Source: Bacteroidales bacterium UBA4333
GTDB lineage: Bacteria > Bacteroidota > Bacteroidia > Bacteroidales > Paludibacteraceae
NCBI GenBank assembly: GCA_002394335.1
Contig: DGTP01000016.1
Span: 1 to 64,000, forward strand
Direction: 5' to 3'
DNA: 64,000 bases
A model generated the notes under the pieces. The model did no database searches. It was given only the letters and a program-made list of their open reading frames with translations, and was not told the DNA's origin. This document shows positions 1-7,787 of the stretch, piece by piece (positions within the stretch are counted from its first letter, which is position 1; the number at the start of each line of letters is the position of its first letter). Made by a program: the position numbers and the translations under genes.

Positions 1-1
1 C

Positions 2-85
2 TTCCTTTACATTGTGCTTGCAACCCAAGTCCGTCAGAAACTCAATCTCGCCGAAGCCGAAGACATCACAACTGCGATAATCTAA
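2..85 (+). CDS. 3' end of an unidentified gene (partial)
   Basis: An open frame enters from the left edge and stops with TAA at 83-85, giving 27 C-terminal residues that end in AEAEDITTAII. Nothing in this fragment identifies a family. It is accepted as coding because the frame is open from the edge and a strong hairpin terminator follows four bases after the stop. The rest of the gene lies outside the window. Confidence 0.55.
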   Translation, partial: FLYIVLATQVRQKLNLAEAEDITTAII

Positions 86-88
86 TTA

Positions 89-115
89 GAACAACGCCCA
101 CAAAGGGCGTTGTTC
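89..115 (+). terminator. Hairpin terminator after the left-edge gene
   Basis: A perfect 11-bp stem (89-99 with 105-115) closes a five-base loop. It begins three bases after the TAA of the left-edge gene and is followed by a short T-rich stretch. The 116-274 gap beyond it has no other feature, so it may also serve the convergent receptor gene that ends at 275. Confidence 0.75.
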
Positions 116-274
116 TTGTATATCTCTTTCACCTGCGCACTCCCTACTATAAAAGGTACAATATTTTTTCGAGATATGCTAATAAAATTTTGATTTTGCA
201 AGTGAAATGAATTGATTTGTGTGTTGTTTCCCGTGTTGCTATCTGCGTTTGCTCTCTCTATTACATCAGAATAT

Positions 275-2701
275 TTATTTCGTACCACTCAAAATACCGC
301 TTTCGGTATCTTCATTGTTGATGCGTTGATATCCGCGTGTCGAGGCTCTCGACCCGAAGTCCAGATTGACGTTGAAATTGAGCATCAGTACTTGGCGGTA
401 GTTCTGCATAACGGCTGTATTGGCAGTCGGGGCAAGGGCAGACAAGTCCTTTGTGACGGTTCTGGAGCCGTGCGGAGAGAACGGATTAACCATCATAATA
501 CCAAAACCGAAATGCTCCGAGTTATAATTGATACCTATATCGTGCGTCAATTCGCCGAGGGTCAGCGTTTCGCCCCATAAGTTATGCTGCGCAGTAACCA
601 CATCGGCAAAGAAACGCCATCCCTTCAGTAGATAGAAAATGCCGCCACGCACACCGTAATTGACATGCTCGTGATTGTAGTTGTTGCCCTGACTGACCAT
701 GTATTTGACAAATGGCGTGACATTGAACATCAGTTTGTTATCAAGCAGTTTGACCTGCACACTCGGCGAGACATTCAATTTATGATAGCCGCGCTGATTG
801 TCATACATACGGATTGCATAAGGCGACCCGTCTATAATTTCCTCAAAGGTCTCTTCCATAATAGGCTTGTGGTCGTAGCTATAGTTTGCCCAAAGGTTGA
901 GATTGACATGCTTGGACTGCCACGAGAGTTCCATCTCATTCGACACGTACATGACGGATTTCAGGTTTGGGTTGCCTCGCCGCATTTGGTACTTGTCAAT
1001 CTGTTGCGTGATATCAGACAGCTGCGACAAAGAGGGTTGGTAGCCGGACACATAGCCTTTGTATTTCCAGAACCAGCCTTTGCCGAAGTCGTAACTAATG
1101 GTCAGTTGCGGGCGGGCAATCCAAGTGCTTTGTTTCTGTCCGGCTTGGTCAATGAGAGTGTGCATAACTCCGAGACCTACCACATATGAAAACTTATCTA
1201 CTCTGTGCCGCATTTCCGCAAACGCGTAGGTCTCGGCAGTTGTCATATTGACGGTCGCGACGGTGTTTCCACAATAGGTGTTCTTCACCCATTGTTGGTT
1301 ATGCCGTGCACCTACGGTGAGCATGATATTTTCCCATTCCTTTTCATAGATAGCTTCTCCGATAAGCGACCACTTGTCTCCTCTCACGGACGAAAGTACA
1401 TCGGTTCGTCGGAGGCGACGATCAACGATTAAGTTGCTTTGCAACAAATGTGGTTGTCGTGCCTCCTCCTCCTCTCCCCAAAAATTAAAATTTTCGGGGT
1501 CCCAATTTAGTGAGGTTGCCTCGCCAAGCGGCGTTTGCAGAAAACGGCGGTCACTGTGCGTGTTGATGTATGTACCGACCACGTCAAAATACAAGTGCTG
1601 CTTGTGAGGTAGGTTGTGCTGATAATAGATGTCCAATGAGGGCGACTGACTGCTGCTGTTCTCATGATCGTGTATCTCAAATGAATCCGTCGGCTGAAAC
1701 AAACGGCTGTCGCGGTCAGATGGTCCGTATGGCGAATATGCCATGTTGTCACGCAAACGAATATTCAGCATATTCTTGTCACCGTTTGTCCAGTTGTAAT
1801 TCAATGAGACATTTACGGGGTAGGTCTTATAACGTGTCGGTTCTCCTACTTCGTTGTTCTCTATCTTGCCTGTCGAAAAATGGTAGGTCTCATTGTTGGT
1901 GCGCGTCCAATAAATGTCATATGGCGCATAAGTGGCGACTGCTTGTAAAGACGATTTGCCAAAATGCACCTTACCCGCCAGATAGTAATTACCGATACCC
2001 GGCAGGGTCAAGCCGTTTGTGCCTGCAAGCATGAGCGAACCGCCCGTGTCGCGGTGTTTGACAATATAATCTACCACAGCCGCCGCACCGTTGTATCGCA
2101 CGCCCGGTTGGTCGTGATACTCCACGCGGATAATATCTTTCGGATTGATGGCTTTGACATCCGCCGTGCTTGCCTCTACACCGTTGATGCGTAACTGTAC
2201 ACTCTCGTCAGAAAGTGTTTTGACGGAATTGTCAATAGGACTGATCACGATGCGCGGAATTTGCAAGTTCTGTAACAGGGAAACGCCATCCGAGGAAGCC
2301 TGCATCTGCTCTTTGGACGGCAAGAGGATTTGCCGATCTACTTTCTGAATAACGGCTTGACTTTCTACCACCACTTCGCCTAATTCCGTTGCGCCTTCTT
2401 GCATTTGTATTGTGCCTATATGCGTATTGCCGTTCACCGTAAGAGCCATGCGGATTGTTTCATAACCGATATAGGAGAGTTCCAGAATATAATCGCCCTT
2501 CTTGGCATTCAGCGTGAATTTGCCGCTGTTGTCTGTGGTGGTACCTGCAACCTGACCGCTATCATTGCTTAGCGTCACATTGACACCAATTAGTTTGGAG
2601 TTGTCCGTCCTGTCTATTACGGTTCCATTCACTTTGTTTTGGGCATACGACGCCCCTGCACTGACGATTGCCAGTGCTACAAATAGCACACGTGTTTTCA
2701 T
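275..2701 (-). CDS. TonB-dependent-receptor-like outer membrane barrel protein
   Basis: 808 residues. A signal peptide (about 1-20, cleaved after ASYA) is followed by a carboxypeptidase-regulatory-like beta-sandwich (about 22-110, with GVNVTLSNDSG and SYIGYETI). A plug-like region (about 115-215) leads into a long beta-barrel rich in aromatic and Asn/Tyr strands. The pattern fits the OMP_b-brl family of Bacteroidetes receptors rather than a classic SusC. It is the last gene of a four-gene operon with an ECF sigma factor, an anti-sigma factor and a DUF4252 protein, 23 bases after the latter. This suggests an outer membrane protein controlled by, or signalling through, that sigma factor. The substrate is unknown. 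The C-terminus extends about 25 residues past the last likely strand, in a charged tail. Confidence 0.85.
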   Translation of the reverse strand: MKTRVLFVALAIVSAGASYAQNKVNGTVIDRTDNSKLIGVNVTLSNDSGQVAGTTTDNSGKFTLNAKKGDYILELSYIGYETIRMALTVNGNTHIGTIQMQEGATELGEVVVESQAVIQKVDRQILLPSKEQMQASSDGVSLLQNLQIPRIVISPIDNSVKTLSDESVQLRINGVEASTADVKAINPKDIIRVEYHDQPGVRYNGAAAVVDYIVKHRDTGGSLMLAGTNGLTLPGIGNYYLAGKVHFGKSSLQAVATYAPYDIYWTRTNNETYHFSTGKIENNEVGEPTRYKTYPVNVSLNYNWTNGDKNMLNIRLRDNMAYSPYGPSDRDSRLFQPTDSFEIHDHENSSSQSPSLDIYYQHNLPHKQHLYFDVVGTYINTHSDRRFLQTPLGEATSLNWDPENFNFWGEEEEARQPHLLQSNLIVDRRLRRTDVLSSVRGDKWSLIGEAIYEKEWENIMLTVGARHNQQWVKNTYCGNTVATVNMTTAETYAFAEMRHRVDKFSYVVGLGVMHTLIDQAGQKQSTWIARPQLTISYDFGKGWFWKYKGYVSGYQPSLSQLSDITQQIDKYQMRRGNPNLKSVMYVSNEMELSWQSKHVNLNLWANYSYDHKPIMEETFEEIIDGSPYAIRMYDNQRGYHKLNVSPSVQVKLLDNKLMFNVTPFVKYMVSQGNNYNHEHVNYGVRGGIFYLLKGWRFFADVVTAQHNLWGETLTLGELTHDIGINYNSEHFGFGIMMVNPFSPHGSRTVTKDLSALAPTANTAVMQNYRQVLMLNFNVNLDFGSRASTRGYQRINNEDTESGILSGTK

Positions 2702-2724
2702 GTTACACTATGTTTTAGGGAGTG

Positions 2725-3159
2725 TTATTTGTCTTTGAGCAAGATCACCACCGAGCAATCTTCCTTGCGGATATTACAAATGATGAACTCCGTATTTGAA
2801 GACAGAAATATCGCGTCATCGTTGCCATTGGAGTGCGACTCCATAAGGATTTCGTAGTCTTTCTCTTTCGATAGTTTCTGAATATCTTTGGAGAGTTGTT
2901 GCTTCTTGCCGCCTTTGGCGGTGATAACAATCATTCGATTGAAGTTAGCGAACTTCTCAAGGTCTGTGCCTTTGGTATCTATGCTGTCAAAAACAACTTG
3001 TCCTGCCGTAGCCAAAGACAAACCGGCACTGAACATGGCTTTGTTGATGCAAACATATTCTACGCCTTCCATCTTGGCGTACTTCTCAAATATCTTATTT
3101 TGGGCTTGCGCAGCGATGCCGCAAAGGGCGATGACTGCAACTAAAAGAATTCGTTTCAT
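2725..3159 (-). CDS. DUF4252 exported protein
   Basis: 144 residues with a signal peptide (1-19, cleaved after AQA). The body has the pattern of DUF4252: KYAKMEGVEYVCINK near the N-terminus and a C-terminal half ending in an ICNI...VILLKDK strand. This family is found in Bacteroidetes and is usually encoded beside ECF sigma/anti-sigma pairs, as here. It starts 12 bases after the anti-sigma stop and is probably co-transcribed. Its molecular role is not known. Confidence 0.85.
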   Translation of the reverse strand: MKRILLVAVIALCGIAAQAQNKIFEKYAKMEGVEYVCINKAMFSAGLSLATAGQVVFDSIDTKGTDLEKFANFNRMIVITAKGGKKQQLSKDIQKLSKEKDYEILMESHSNGNDDAIFLSSNTEFIICNIRKEDCSVVILLKDK

Positions 3160-3171
3160 AATTTCTACTAT

Positions 3172-3741
3172 TTATTGGTTAATATACGGTTGAATTTTGC
3201 CTAATGTCTCATTGATGTCGTTCACTTGCTCGGTTGCAATCATCGTTGAGCGCAAGAACGGGGCAGCGGAACGGTTTATGATGTCATTGGCATATAGGAT
3301 TTCTCGTGCAGCTTCTTCCGGTGTCTTGCATGTGTCGCGGAATGGGTCGGTTGTGTATGTTTGTTGATGAAAGAACACACCGCCGCCTATCGCGAGAAGA
3401 ACAGCCACCGTTGCTGCAACTCGATACCACATCTTCGGAGGTGTTTTTAGACGGTAGATGATTCCTTTGTGGTGCTTCATCTCTGATAGAATCGGCTTTT
3501 TCTCCGTTTGTCCGAGATTATTCACAAAAGCGGTTATTTCTCCGGCAATGTCAGTCGGCATTTCTTGGTCGGAGATCTGCGCAAGCATAAGGAATAGTTG
3601 CTTGTCTTCTTGCAACTCTTCCGGCACATCCTCACGACGGAAATACGCAGCCAACAGCCGTTCTTCTTCCGGCGTCGTTTGTCCCTCATAGAAACGAGAG
3701 AGAAGCGGTTTGATTTGTTCTATGGTCATGTTGTATGTCAT
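3172..3741 (-). CDS. Membrane anti-sigma factor-like protein
   Basis: 189 residues. The N-terminal ~90 residues are acidic and helical (LLSRFYEGQTTPEEERLLAAYF), the fold region by which Bacteroidetes anti-sigma factors hold ECF sigma factors. A single membrane segment lies at about 118-138 and is followed by a ~50-residue periplasmic tail. The start overlaps the sigma-factor stop (ATGA at 3738-3741), so the two are translationally coupled. The periplasmic part is too short for a complete FecR sensor domain. What it senses is not apparent. Confidence 0.75.
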   Translation of the reverse strand: MTYNMTIEQIKPLLSRFYEGQTTPEEERLLAAYFRREDVPEELQEDKQLFLMLAQISDQEMPTDIAGEITAFVNNLGQTEKKPILSEMKHHKGIIYRLKTPPKMWYRVAATVAVLLAIGGGVFFHQQTYTTDPFRDTCKTPEEAAREILYANDIINRSAAPFLRSTMIATEQVNDINETLGKIQPYINQ

Positions 3742-4223
3742 AGTTTTGCAGTCAGTTCTTTTAATGTTTTTCTTGCTCTCGATAGCAAGGTGTAAATGTT
3801 TTCGCGACTGAAATGGGTCAGTTCTTGTATCTGTTCGATTTCCAGTCCGTCAATGGTGCGTAATCGAAGCACTGTTTGCTGGTCGGGAGGCAGTTTTTCA
3901 ATCAGTTGGATCACTGCGTTAAGGTCACTTGCCGCGTCAATTTGATTTTCTGTGTTGTGGTCTAAAAGCGTCTCAAGGGTTTCGTCATCTGCTTGTGTAC
4001 TTCGGGCTTTGAGACGGTCAAGGCAGTTGTTGCGCACCATGGTCAGAACAAATGGAAGTGGTGGTTTGTCGGCTTCTATCGTGTCCCGTTTGATCCATAA
4101 CTCGGAGTACACATCTTGCACGCAGTCTCGCGCCTCGTCGCGGTTACGGAGCAAGTTGTATGCAAGCGCATACATCTTTCCGCTGAACGGTAAATATATT
4201 TGCGTAAACTGCTCGTGCGTCAT
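3738..4223 (-). CDS. ECF-type RNA polymerase sigma factor
   Basis: 161 residues with region 2 at about 8-75 (YALAYNLLRNRDEARDCVQDVY, then FVLTMVRNNCLDRLKAR) and region 4 at about 105-158 (LPPDQQTVLRLRTIDGLEIEQI, then a helix-turn-helix ending LLSRARKTLKEL). This is a typical sigma-70 ECF factor of Bacteroidetes length. It is first in the operon with its anti-sigma factor, a DUF4252 protein and an outer membrane receptor, which are its likely regulon. Upstream on the minus strand a TA-N3-TTTG sequence (4268-4276) is one base off the usual -7 box. Confidence 0.92.
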   Translation of the reverse strand: MTHEQFTQIYLPFSGKMYALAYNLLRNRDEARDCVQDVYSELWIKRDTIEADKPPLPFVLTMVRNNCLDRLKARSTQADDETLETLLDHNTENQIDAASDLNAVIQLIEKLPPDQQTVLRLRTIDGLEIEQIQELTHFSRENIYTLLSRARKTLKELTAKL

Positions 4224-4624
4224 ACTCTGTTTGGATGGCTTTCTATATGTATTACGATTTTCCCGCCCAAATCTTACAACTGAACCTCATTTTTTCCAAA
4301 AATCAGTCCAAAGCTTCCATTATTCGTCTTATCTCACTCCGTTCAGACGATTGCTGCGAGATAAGCAAATAATGTTTTGATTTTGCAATGATATATGCGT
4401 AAAATAATGCGTTTAAAAGTTCACAGGATTGTAAAATAATGCATTTAAAGAGCAAAAATCTGCTGCAAACTATTGCATAATTCATGATTGCATTTTCCGC
4501 GCCCTATGTCTCTGTTTCTCTACGCTCGCGGGCTGGTTGGTGCGGTAAACCACTGGGCTTTTCCCCCGAAAGTAGAAAAAATAGTGACGTTATTTTGTGA
4601 AAGAAATAAAAAGGGGGCAGGGTC
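4224..4624. other. Intergenic region, 401 bp, no gene seen
   Basis: AT-rich DNA between the sigma-factor start and the end of the endonuclease gene. It holds two 19-bp direct repeats with one mismatch (4399-4417 and 4431-4449, GTAAAATAATGC...TTTAAA) and an 8-bp inverted repeat with a 22-base loop (4327-4334 / 4357-4364). A 60-codon minus-strand frame inside it has no recognisable features and was not accepted. Bases about 4490-4560 are more GC-rich than the rest and unexplained. Confidence 0.5.
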
Positions 4625-6310
4625 TTATTGGACTTTTTGTCCCATTATGTTGTAGATTTGGTCTCCAATAACGATGAGAAGCTGTCCATTGCGCAGAATT
4701 TTATGCGTCGGGACGGAAATACAGTCATTTTCGATGCCCGTATGGTCTCTGCATGAGGTAATGTAATCAGAGAAGGAAGTGACGACCGTATTGTCCTCGT
4801 AGGTCACTTTGATTGCACTGATCCCCCGGTAGCCGCTATCACCATCCACCGTGAATACGACAGAGGAAGCATTGCCTGTCCATACCGATCCGCTCATGGT
4901 GCCGGTGTTGGGTCTCAAAGCATTGCCTTTGTCATTTGCTCCGGCGGCGAACTCAATCCGCGTCATCGCAGCCCCGGAGAATGTAATAGTCGATTTGGCA
5001 TAGCAACGCACTTCGGAATAATAGGTAGCGGCATTAGAAGCACCGGCTTTAGCGAAGGTTACCGTGACGTTTCCTATCTGTTCAGAAGCAACCGCTTTGC
5101 CCCGACTGTAGCCGCTGAAGTTCGTTTGTGCGGTAACCGGACCGGAACCTTGCTGCTGCTCGGCATGGGCGAAGACAGCACGGAATACGACATCAGATGT
5201 AACAGCCGGCATCTGCGCTTTCTCGCTGAACAGTCCGGCAGGCGCCGTCCGGCTGACACCGGCTATAGAAGCGCTACTCCATCCTGCGAACGACTCGCTG
5301 GACGACGAGCAGGAGACAGGTGCATCCGGCAGCGAAGCGGGTTTCTTATTCTCTTCTACAGAGTCCACACGCAGCACTTCGTCATCCACCATCCATGTAA
5401 CCCCATATTTGGTTTGCGCAGCCGGCGTGAGGCTCTCGCAAGTGGGTGTCATCGAAGAGAGATTGACAGTCTGCCCGACCTTATTGCCCCAGATATACTC
5501 TGCTAGTTCAGGGTAGTCAATAAACGGATTGCGGTTATGCTGGATACCATAGACCGCCTGGTTGCGATCCACTTCCTTCATCGAGACCGGGTCAGCACGG
5601 TGCCACCGAAGGAGCATCTCCTTGGCATACGCCGTGAAGTTAGTAGGCGAAGAGGTAAACATAACCGCTCCATTGCCTCCGTTAATGGAGTTAGCGCGAT
5701 AGCGCGCCACCATATACATAAACGTGCGCGCGAAATCCCCTTTGTAGTTATCATGGGGTTCGAATACTCTATCCGAATAGCCCGCGATGGATTTGGAACT
5801 ATATCCGAGTTTGCCGAGCGCGTGTCCCTCCGGGTCCTTGGAGATACCGGTTCCGTTCGCGCCGTTCACTTCTCCGTACGGATAATTGGAGCGGAGGTTA
5901 TTGACCCGTGCGTCCGTAGGATAGACATTATACAGGTCCGACACCATCGGTCCCGAGCCCAGCCAAGACTGGCAGCAGACATGCTCCTTGTTCCATCCGT
6001 CGCAGAGTTGTTTCTGCGGGATATTGGCATCGTCTGCCACAAAGCGGCAGGTGGAATACATATCCCAGAGCGTATCGGAATAGAAATCGGTCTGCTGGTA
6101 ATAGGGCTCCAGACCGTCGTAGTTAATCACCGTGTGGCCGGAGATTATTCCATTAAGGGCAGTAAGGATAGCCTCCGCCGAGGACTTGCCTTCCACCGCA
6201 GCGTAATAGTTCTCCGGAACCGCAGCCACACCGGTTACCACATTCGCCTTTGCCTGCACAAAGAGCAGGCTAAGGACGAAGGTGAATATTGTTAATCGAC
6301 GGTTTGTCAT
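4625..6310 (-). CDS. Secreted endonuclease I family nuclease with C-terminal sorting-type tail
   Basis: 561 residues. A signal peptide (1-22) is followed by an endonuclease I (EndA/NucM-type) domain over about 30-280. The His-metal motif is seen as NKEHVCCQSW (H110), followed by DLYNVYPTDARVNNLRS and GDFARTFMYMVARY. The family usually has a Pro or Trp where this protein has CC after EHV. Two further regions follow: about 285-380, and a beta-rich module about 390-520 that resembles a carbohydrate- or surface-binding sandwich. The last 25 residues (KILRNGQLLIVIGDQIY..MGQKV) match the tail shared by five other exported proteins here and probably direct type IX export. It is the last gene of the minus-strand surface operon. 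Confidence 0.85.
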   Translation of the reverse strand: MTNRRLTIFTFVLSLLFVQAKANVVTGVAAVPENYYAAVEGKSSAEAILTALNGIISGHTVINYDGLEPYYQQTDFYSDTLWDMYSTCRFVADDANIPQKQLCDGWNKEHVCCQSWLGSGPMVSDLYNVYPTDARVNNLRSNYPYGEVNGANGTGISKDPEGHALGKLGYSSKSIAGYSDRVFEPHDNYKGDFARTFMYMVARYRANSINGGNGAVMFTSSPTNFTAYAKEMLLRWHRADPVSMKEVDRNQAVYGIQHNRNPFIDYPELAEYIWGNKVGQTVNLSSMTPTCESLTPAAQTKYGVTWMVDDEVLRVDSVEENKKPASLPDAPVSCSSSSESFAGWSSASIAGVSRTAPAGLFSEKAQMPAVTSDVVFRAVFAHAEQQQGSGPVTAQTNFSGYSRGKAVASEQIGNVTVTFAKAGASNAATYYSEVRCYAKSTITFSGAAMTRIEFAAGANDKGNALRPNTGTMSGSVWTGNASSVVFTVDGDSGYRGISAIKVTYEDNTVVTSFSDYITSCRDHTGIENDCISVPTHKILRNGQLLIVIGDQIYNIMGQKVQ

Positions 6311-6313
6311 CTG

Positions 6314-6400
6314 TTATCTGATACGTTGCCCCATCGGGGTATAGAGTTGTTCGCCAATGATGATATAAATCTGTCCTCCCTTAAGCAAAAACGTTACCAT
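6314..6400 (-). pseudogene. Orphan sorting-tail ORF (28 codons)
   Basis: A short frame starts at an ATG overlapping the last codons of the upstream barrel gene and ends three bases before the endonuclease start. Its product contains KGGQIYIIIGEQLY and GQRIR, which match the C-terminal tail of the adjacent endonuclease almost position for position. There is no signal peptide or passenger domain, and the frame is closed by TAG directly before the ATG. The best reading is the 3' remnant of a deleted surface-protein gene. A translated micro-ORF coupled to its neighbours cannot be excluded. Confidence 0.6.
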
Positions 6401-7248
6401 CTATAGCACCTGCAGTTGTGTTTTTTAGGATGCGGAATCCTGAATCTCACACCTATTTCGGCTCCGATAGCCATCGGGAGGGGTTTCCCCTCAGCCAGAG
6501 AAGAGGAAAACAGAGGCGAATCGGTGGTGGCGATGTCGAATGCCGGCAGAAAGTGCATCGTGCCGTGGAGGGCACCGAAGAGCCATACACGGCGGTCGGC
6601 GTCCACAGGTCCCTCTATGCCGAGTTTGACGAACCCTGCCGCCCCGAACCGCGGACGGATAGCGTACCTGTCTTCGTAGGAAGCGGAGTAGAAGCCGTGG
6701 TTAGGCATGTCGGTGAGGGTAAGCATCCATGGTTCGTAAAATCCCGCGTGGGTGATGTCGCCGGCGTACTGTGCCCGGCTCAGAACCGGTATGCAGGCTT
6801 TGGCACCCAGTTGGGCATAGACAGCCACTTTCTCGGAAACCGGGTAACGGAGATAGAGCGAGAGGGGTATCTCGACATAGGAGATCGACTGGGTCTCCTG
6901 CCAGCGGTGAACGGTCAGGATATGGTCGTAAAGTTCGCCGTCGGAGTCCGTCATGCCGGGAGAAACCACCTTGCCGGAGACGGATGCGGAAGCGCCGTAG
7001 CGGCTGAAATCGACGCCGATGCCGATGCCTACATAGGGGTTGAACATCAGCCCGTAGCCCAAGTGTGCGTTATAGCCGTAGGAGCCGGACACTTGCGTAG
7101 AGAGGGTAGGGACGGTGTTGTTGTTCATTTTATACCCCAGAGACGACCAGCCGCCGCCCGCCGAAATCTCGATAAACGATGAGAGGGCGTAGGCGGAAGC
7201 GGCAACGAGCAGGAGCAGGGATAATATAACGGCTCGGACTCTTTTCAT
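6394..7248 (-). CDS. Outer membrane beta-barrel protein, paralogue of the OmpA-fused barrel upstream
   Basis: 284 residues with a signal peptide (1-21). The rest is alternating aromatic/small beta strands of an 8- to 12-stranded barrel, ending in ...CRCYRW with an aromatic last residue. It is clearly homologous to the central part of the STN-OmpA protein at 7788-9563. Shared blocks include HRWQETQ / HDWQEAQ, YPVSEKVAVYAQLGA / a YADLGA block, SRAQYAGDITHAGFYEPW / SRRLKGGSIDHTGWYKPW and DMPNHGFYS / DIPNHDFYS. Its start overlaps the stop of the Ig-like gene by one base, so it is in the same operon. No catalytic motif is seen. A structural, channel or adhesin-partner role is possible. Confidence 0.8.
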   Translation of the reverse strand: MKRVRAVILSLLLLVAASAYALSSFIEISAGGGWSSLGYKMNNNTVPTLSTQVSGSYGYNAHLGYGLMFNPYVGIGIGVDFSRYGASASVSGKVVSPGMTDSDGELYDHILTVHRWQETQSISYVEIPLSLYLRYPVSEKVAVYAQLGAKACIPVLSRAQYAGDITHAGFYEPWMLTLTDMPNHGFYSASYEDRYAIRPRFGAAGFVKLGIEGPVDADRRVWLFGALHGTMHFLPAFDIATTDSPLFSSSLAEGKPLPMAIGAEIGVRFRIPHPKKHNCRCYRW

Positions 7249-7766
7249 CAGTATAGCACGCGTTCAGAAGTGAGGTTTCCGTCTTCGTCGGTGAGGTGCC
7301 AGATATAGCATCCTCCGGGCACGTTGAGGTGTTCTGGTCTGGTCTCCCATTCACCGATCTTGTCGCCGCTGTAGGTGTAGAGCACGGCACGGCGGATGGC
7401 TTTCTTGCCGGGGTTGAGCGGTGCGGATGCGGCGAAGTCCTCAAACCGTCCTTCGCACGAGATCACCTGACTGCCGTTGGCACGGGTAGCCACTACGTGG
7501 TAGATATTGCCGTCGCCTTGCAGAATAATCCCCTCGGTATAGAGGTACTGGCGTGTAGCGCCCTCGATGGCGGTGTTGTTCTTATACCACTGGTAGGCGG
7601 TAAATTCTTCGTTCCCATTGTCAACGAAGAGCAGGTCGTTCCATTTGCGATAGACGATATCTTTGCATTCGGGTTTTGGAGGCGGCGGAGCCACTTCTGC
7701 TTTCACTGCCGCCGACATAGTCCAGAGGACTGTTACCATCAATGCTGTGAGTAGTTGTTTGTTCAT
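7248..7766 (-). CDS. Small exported Ig/PKD-like protein
   Basis: 172 residues with a signal peptide (1-23) and a Pro-rich linker (APPPPKP). An Ig-like module follows (about 40-105) with FTAYQWYKNNTAIEGATRQY, the same 'QWY' module start seen in the giant adhesins at 9822 and 12058 (HIQWYRY, YFQWYRY). The last ~45 residues (YTYSGDKIGEW...GGCYIWHLTDEDG...) resemble the beta-sandwich of T9SS-type C-terminal domains. It lies between two barrel genes, 21 bases after the first and overlapping the second by one base. A surface-exposed partner or adapter is plausible; no function is recognised. Confidence 0.7.
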   Translation of the reverse strand: MNKQLLTALMVTVLWTMSAAVKAEVAPPPPKPECKDIVYRKWNDLLFVDNGNEEFTAYQWYKNNTAIEGATRQYLYTEGIILQGDGNIYHVVATRANGSQVISCEGRFEDFAASAPLNPGKKAIRRAVLYTYSGDKIGEWETRPEHLNVPGGCYIWHLTDEDGNLTSERVLY

Positions 7767-7787
7767 AGGTATGGATGTGATTAGTTG

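Noticed and set aside
4303..4485. 60-codon minus-strand frame
   Set aside because: Random-looking hydrophobic/cysteine-rich product, no start context, no relative recognised.
5537..6295. 252-codon plus-strand frame
   Set aside because: Opposite the endonuclease gene, whose motifs and tail are clear.
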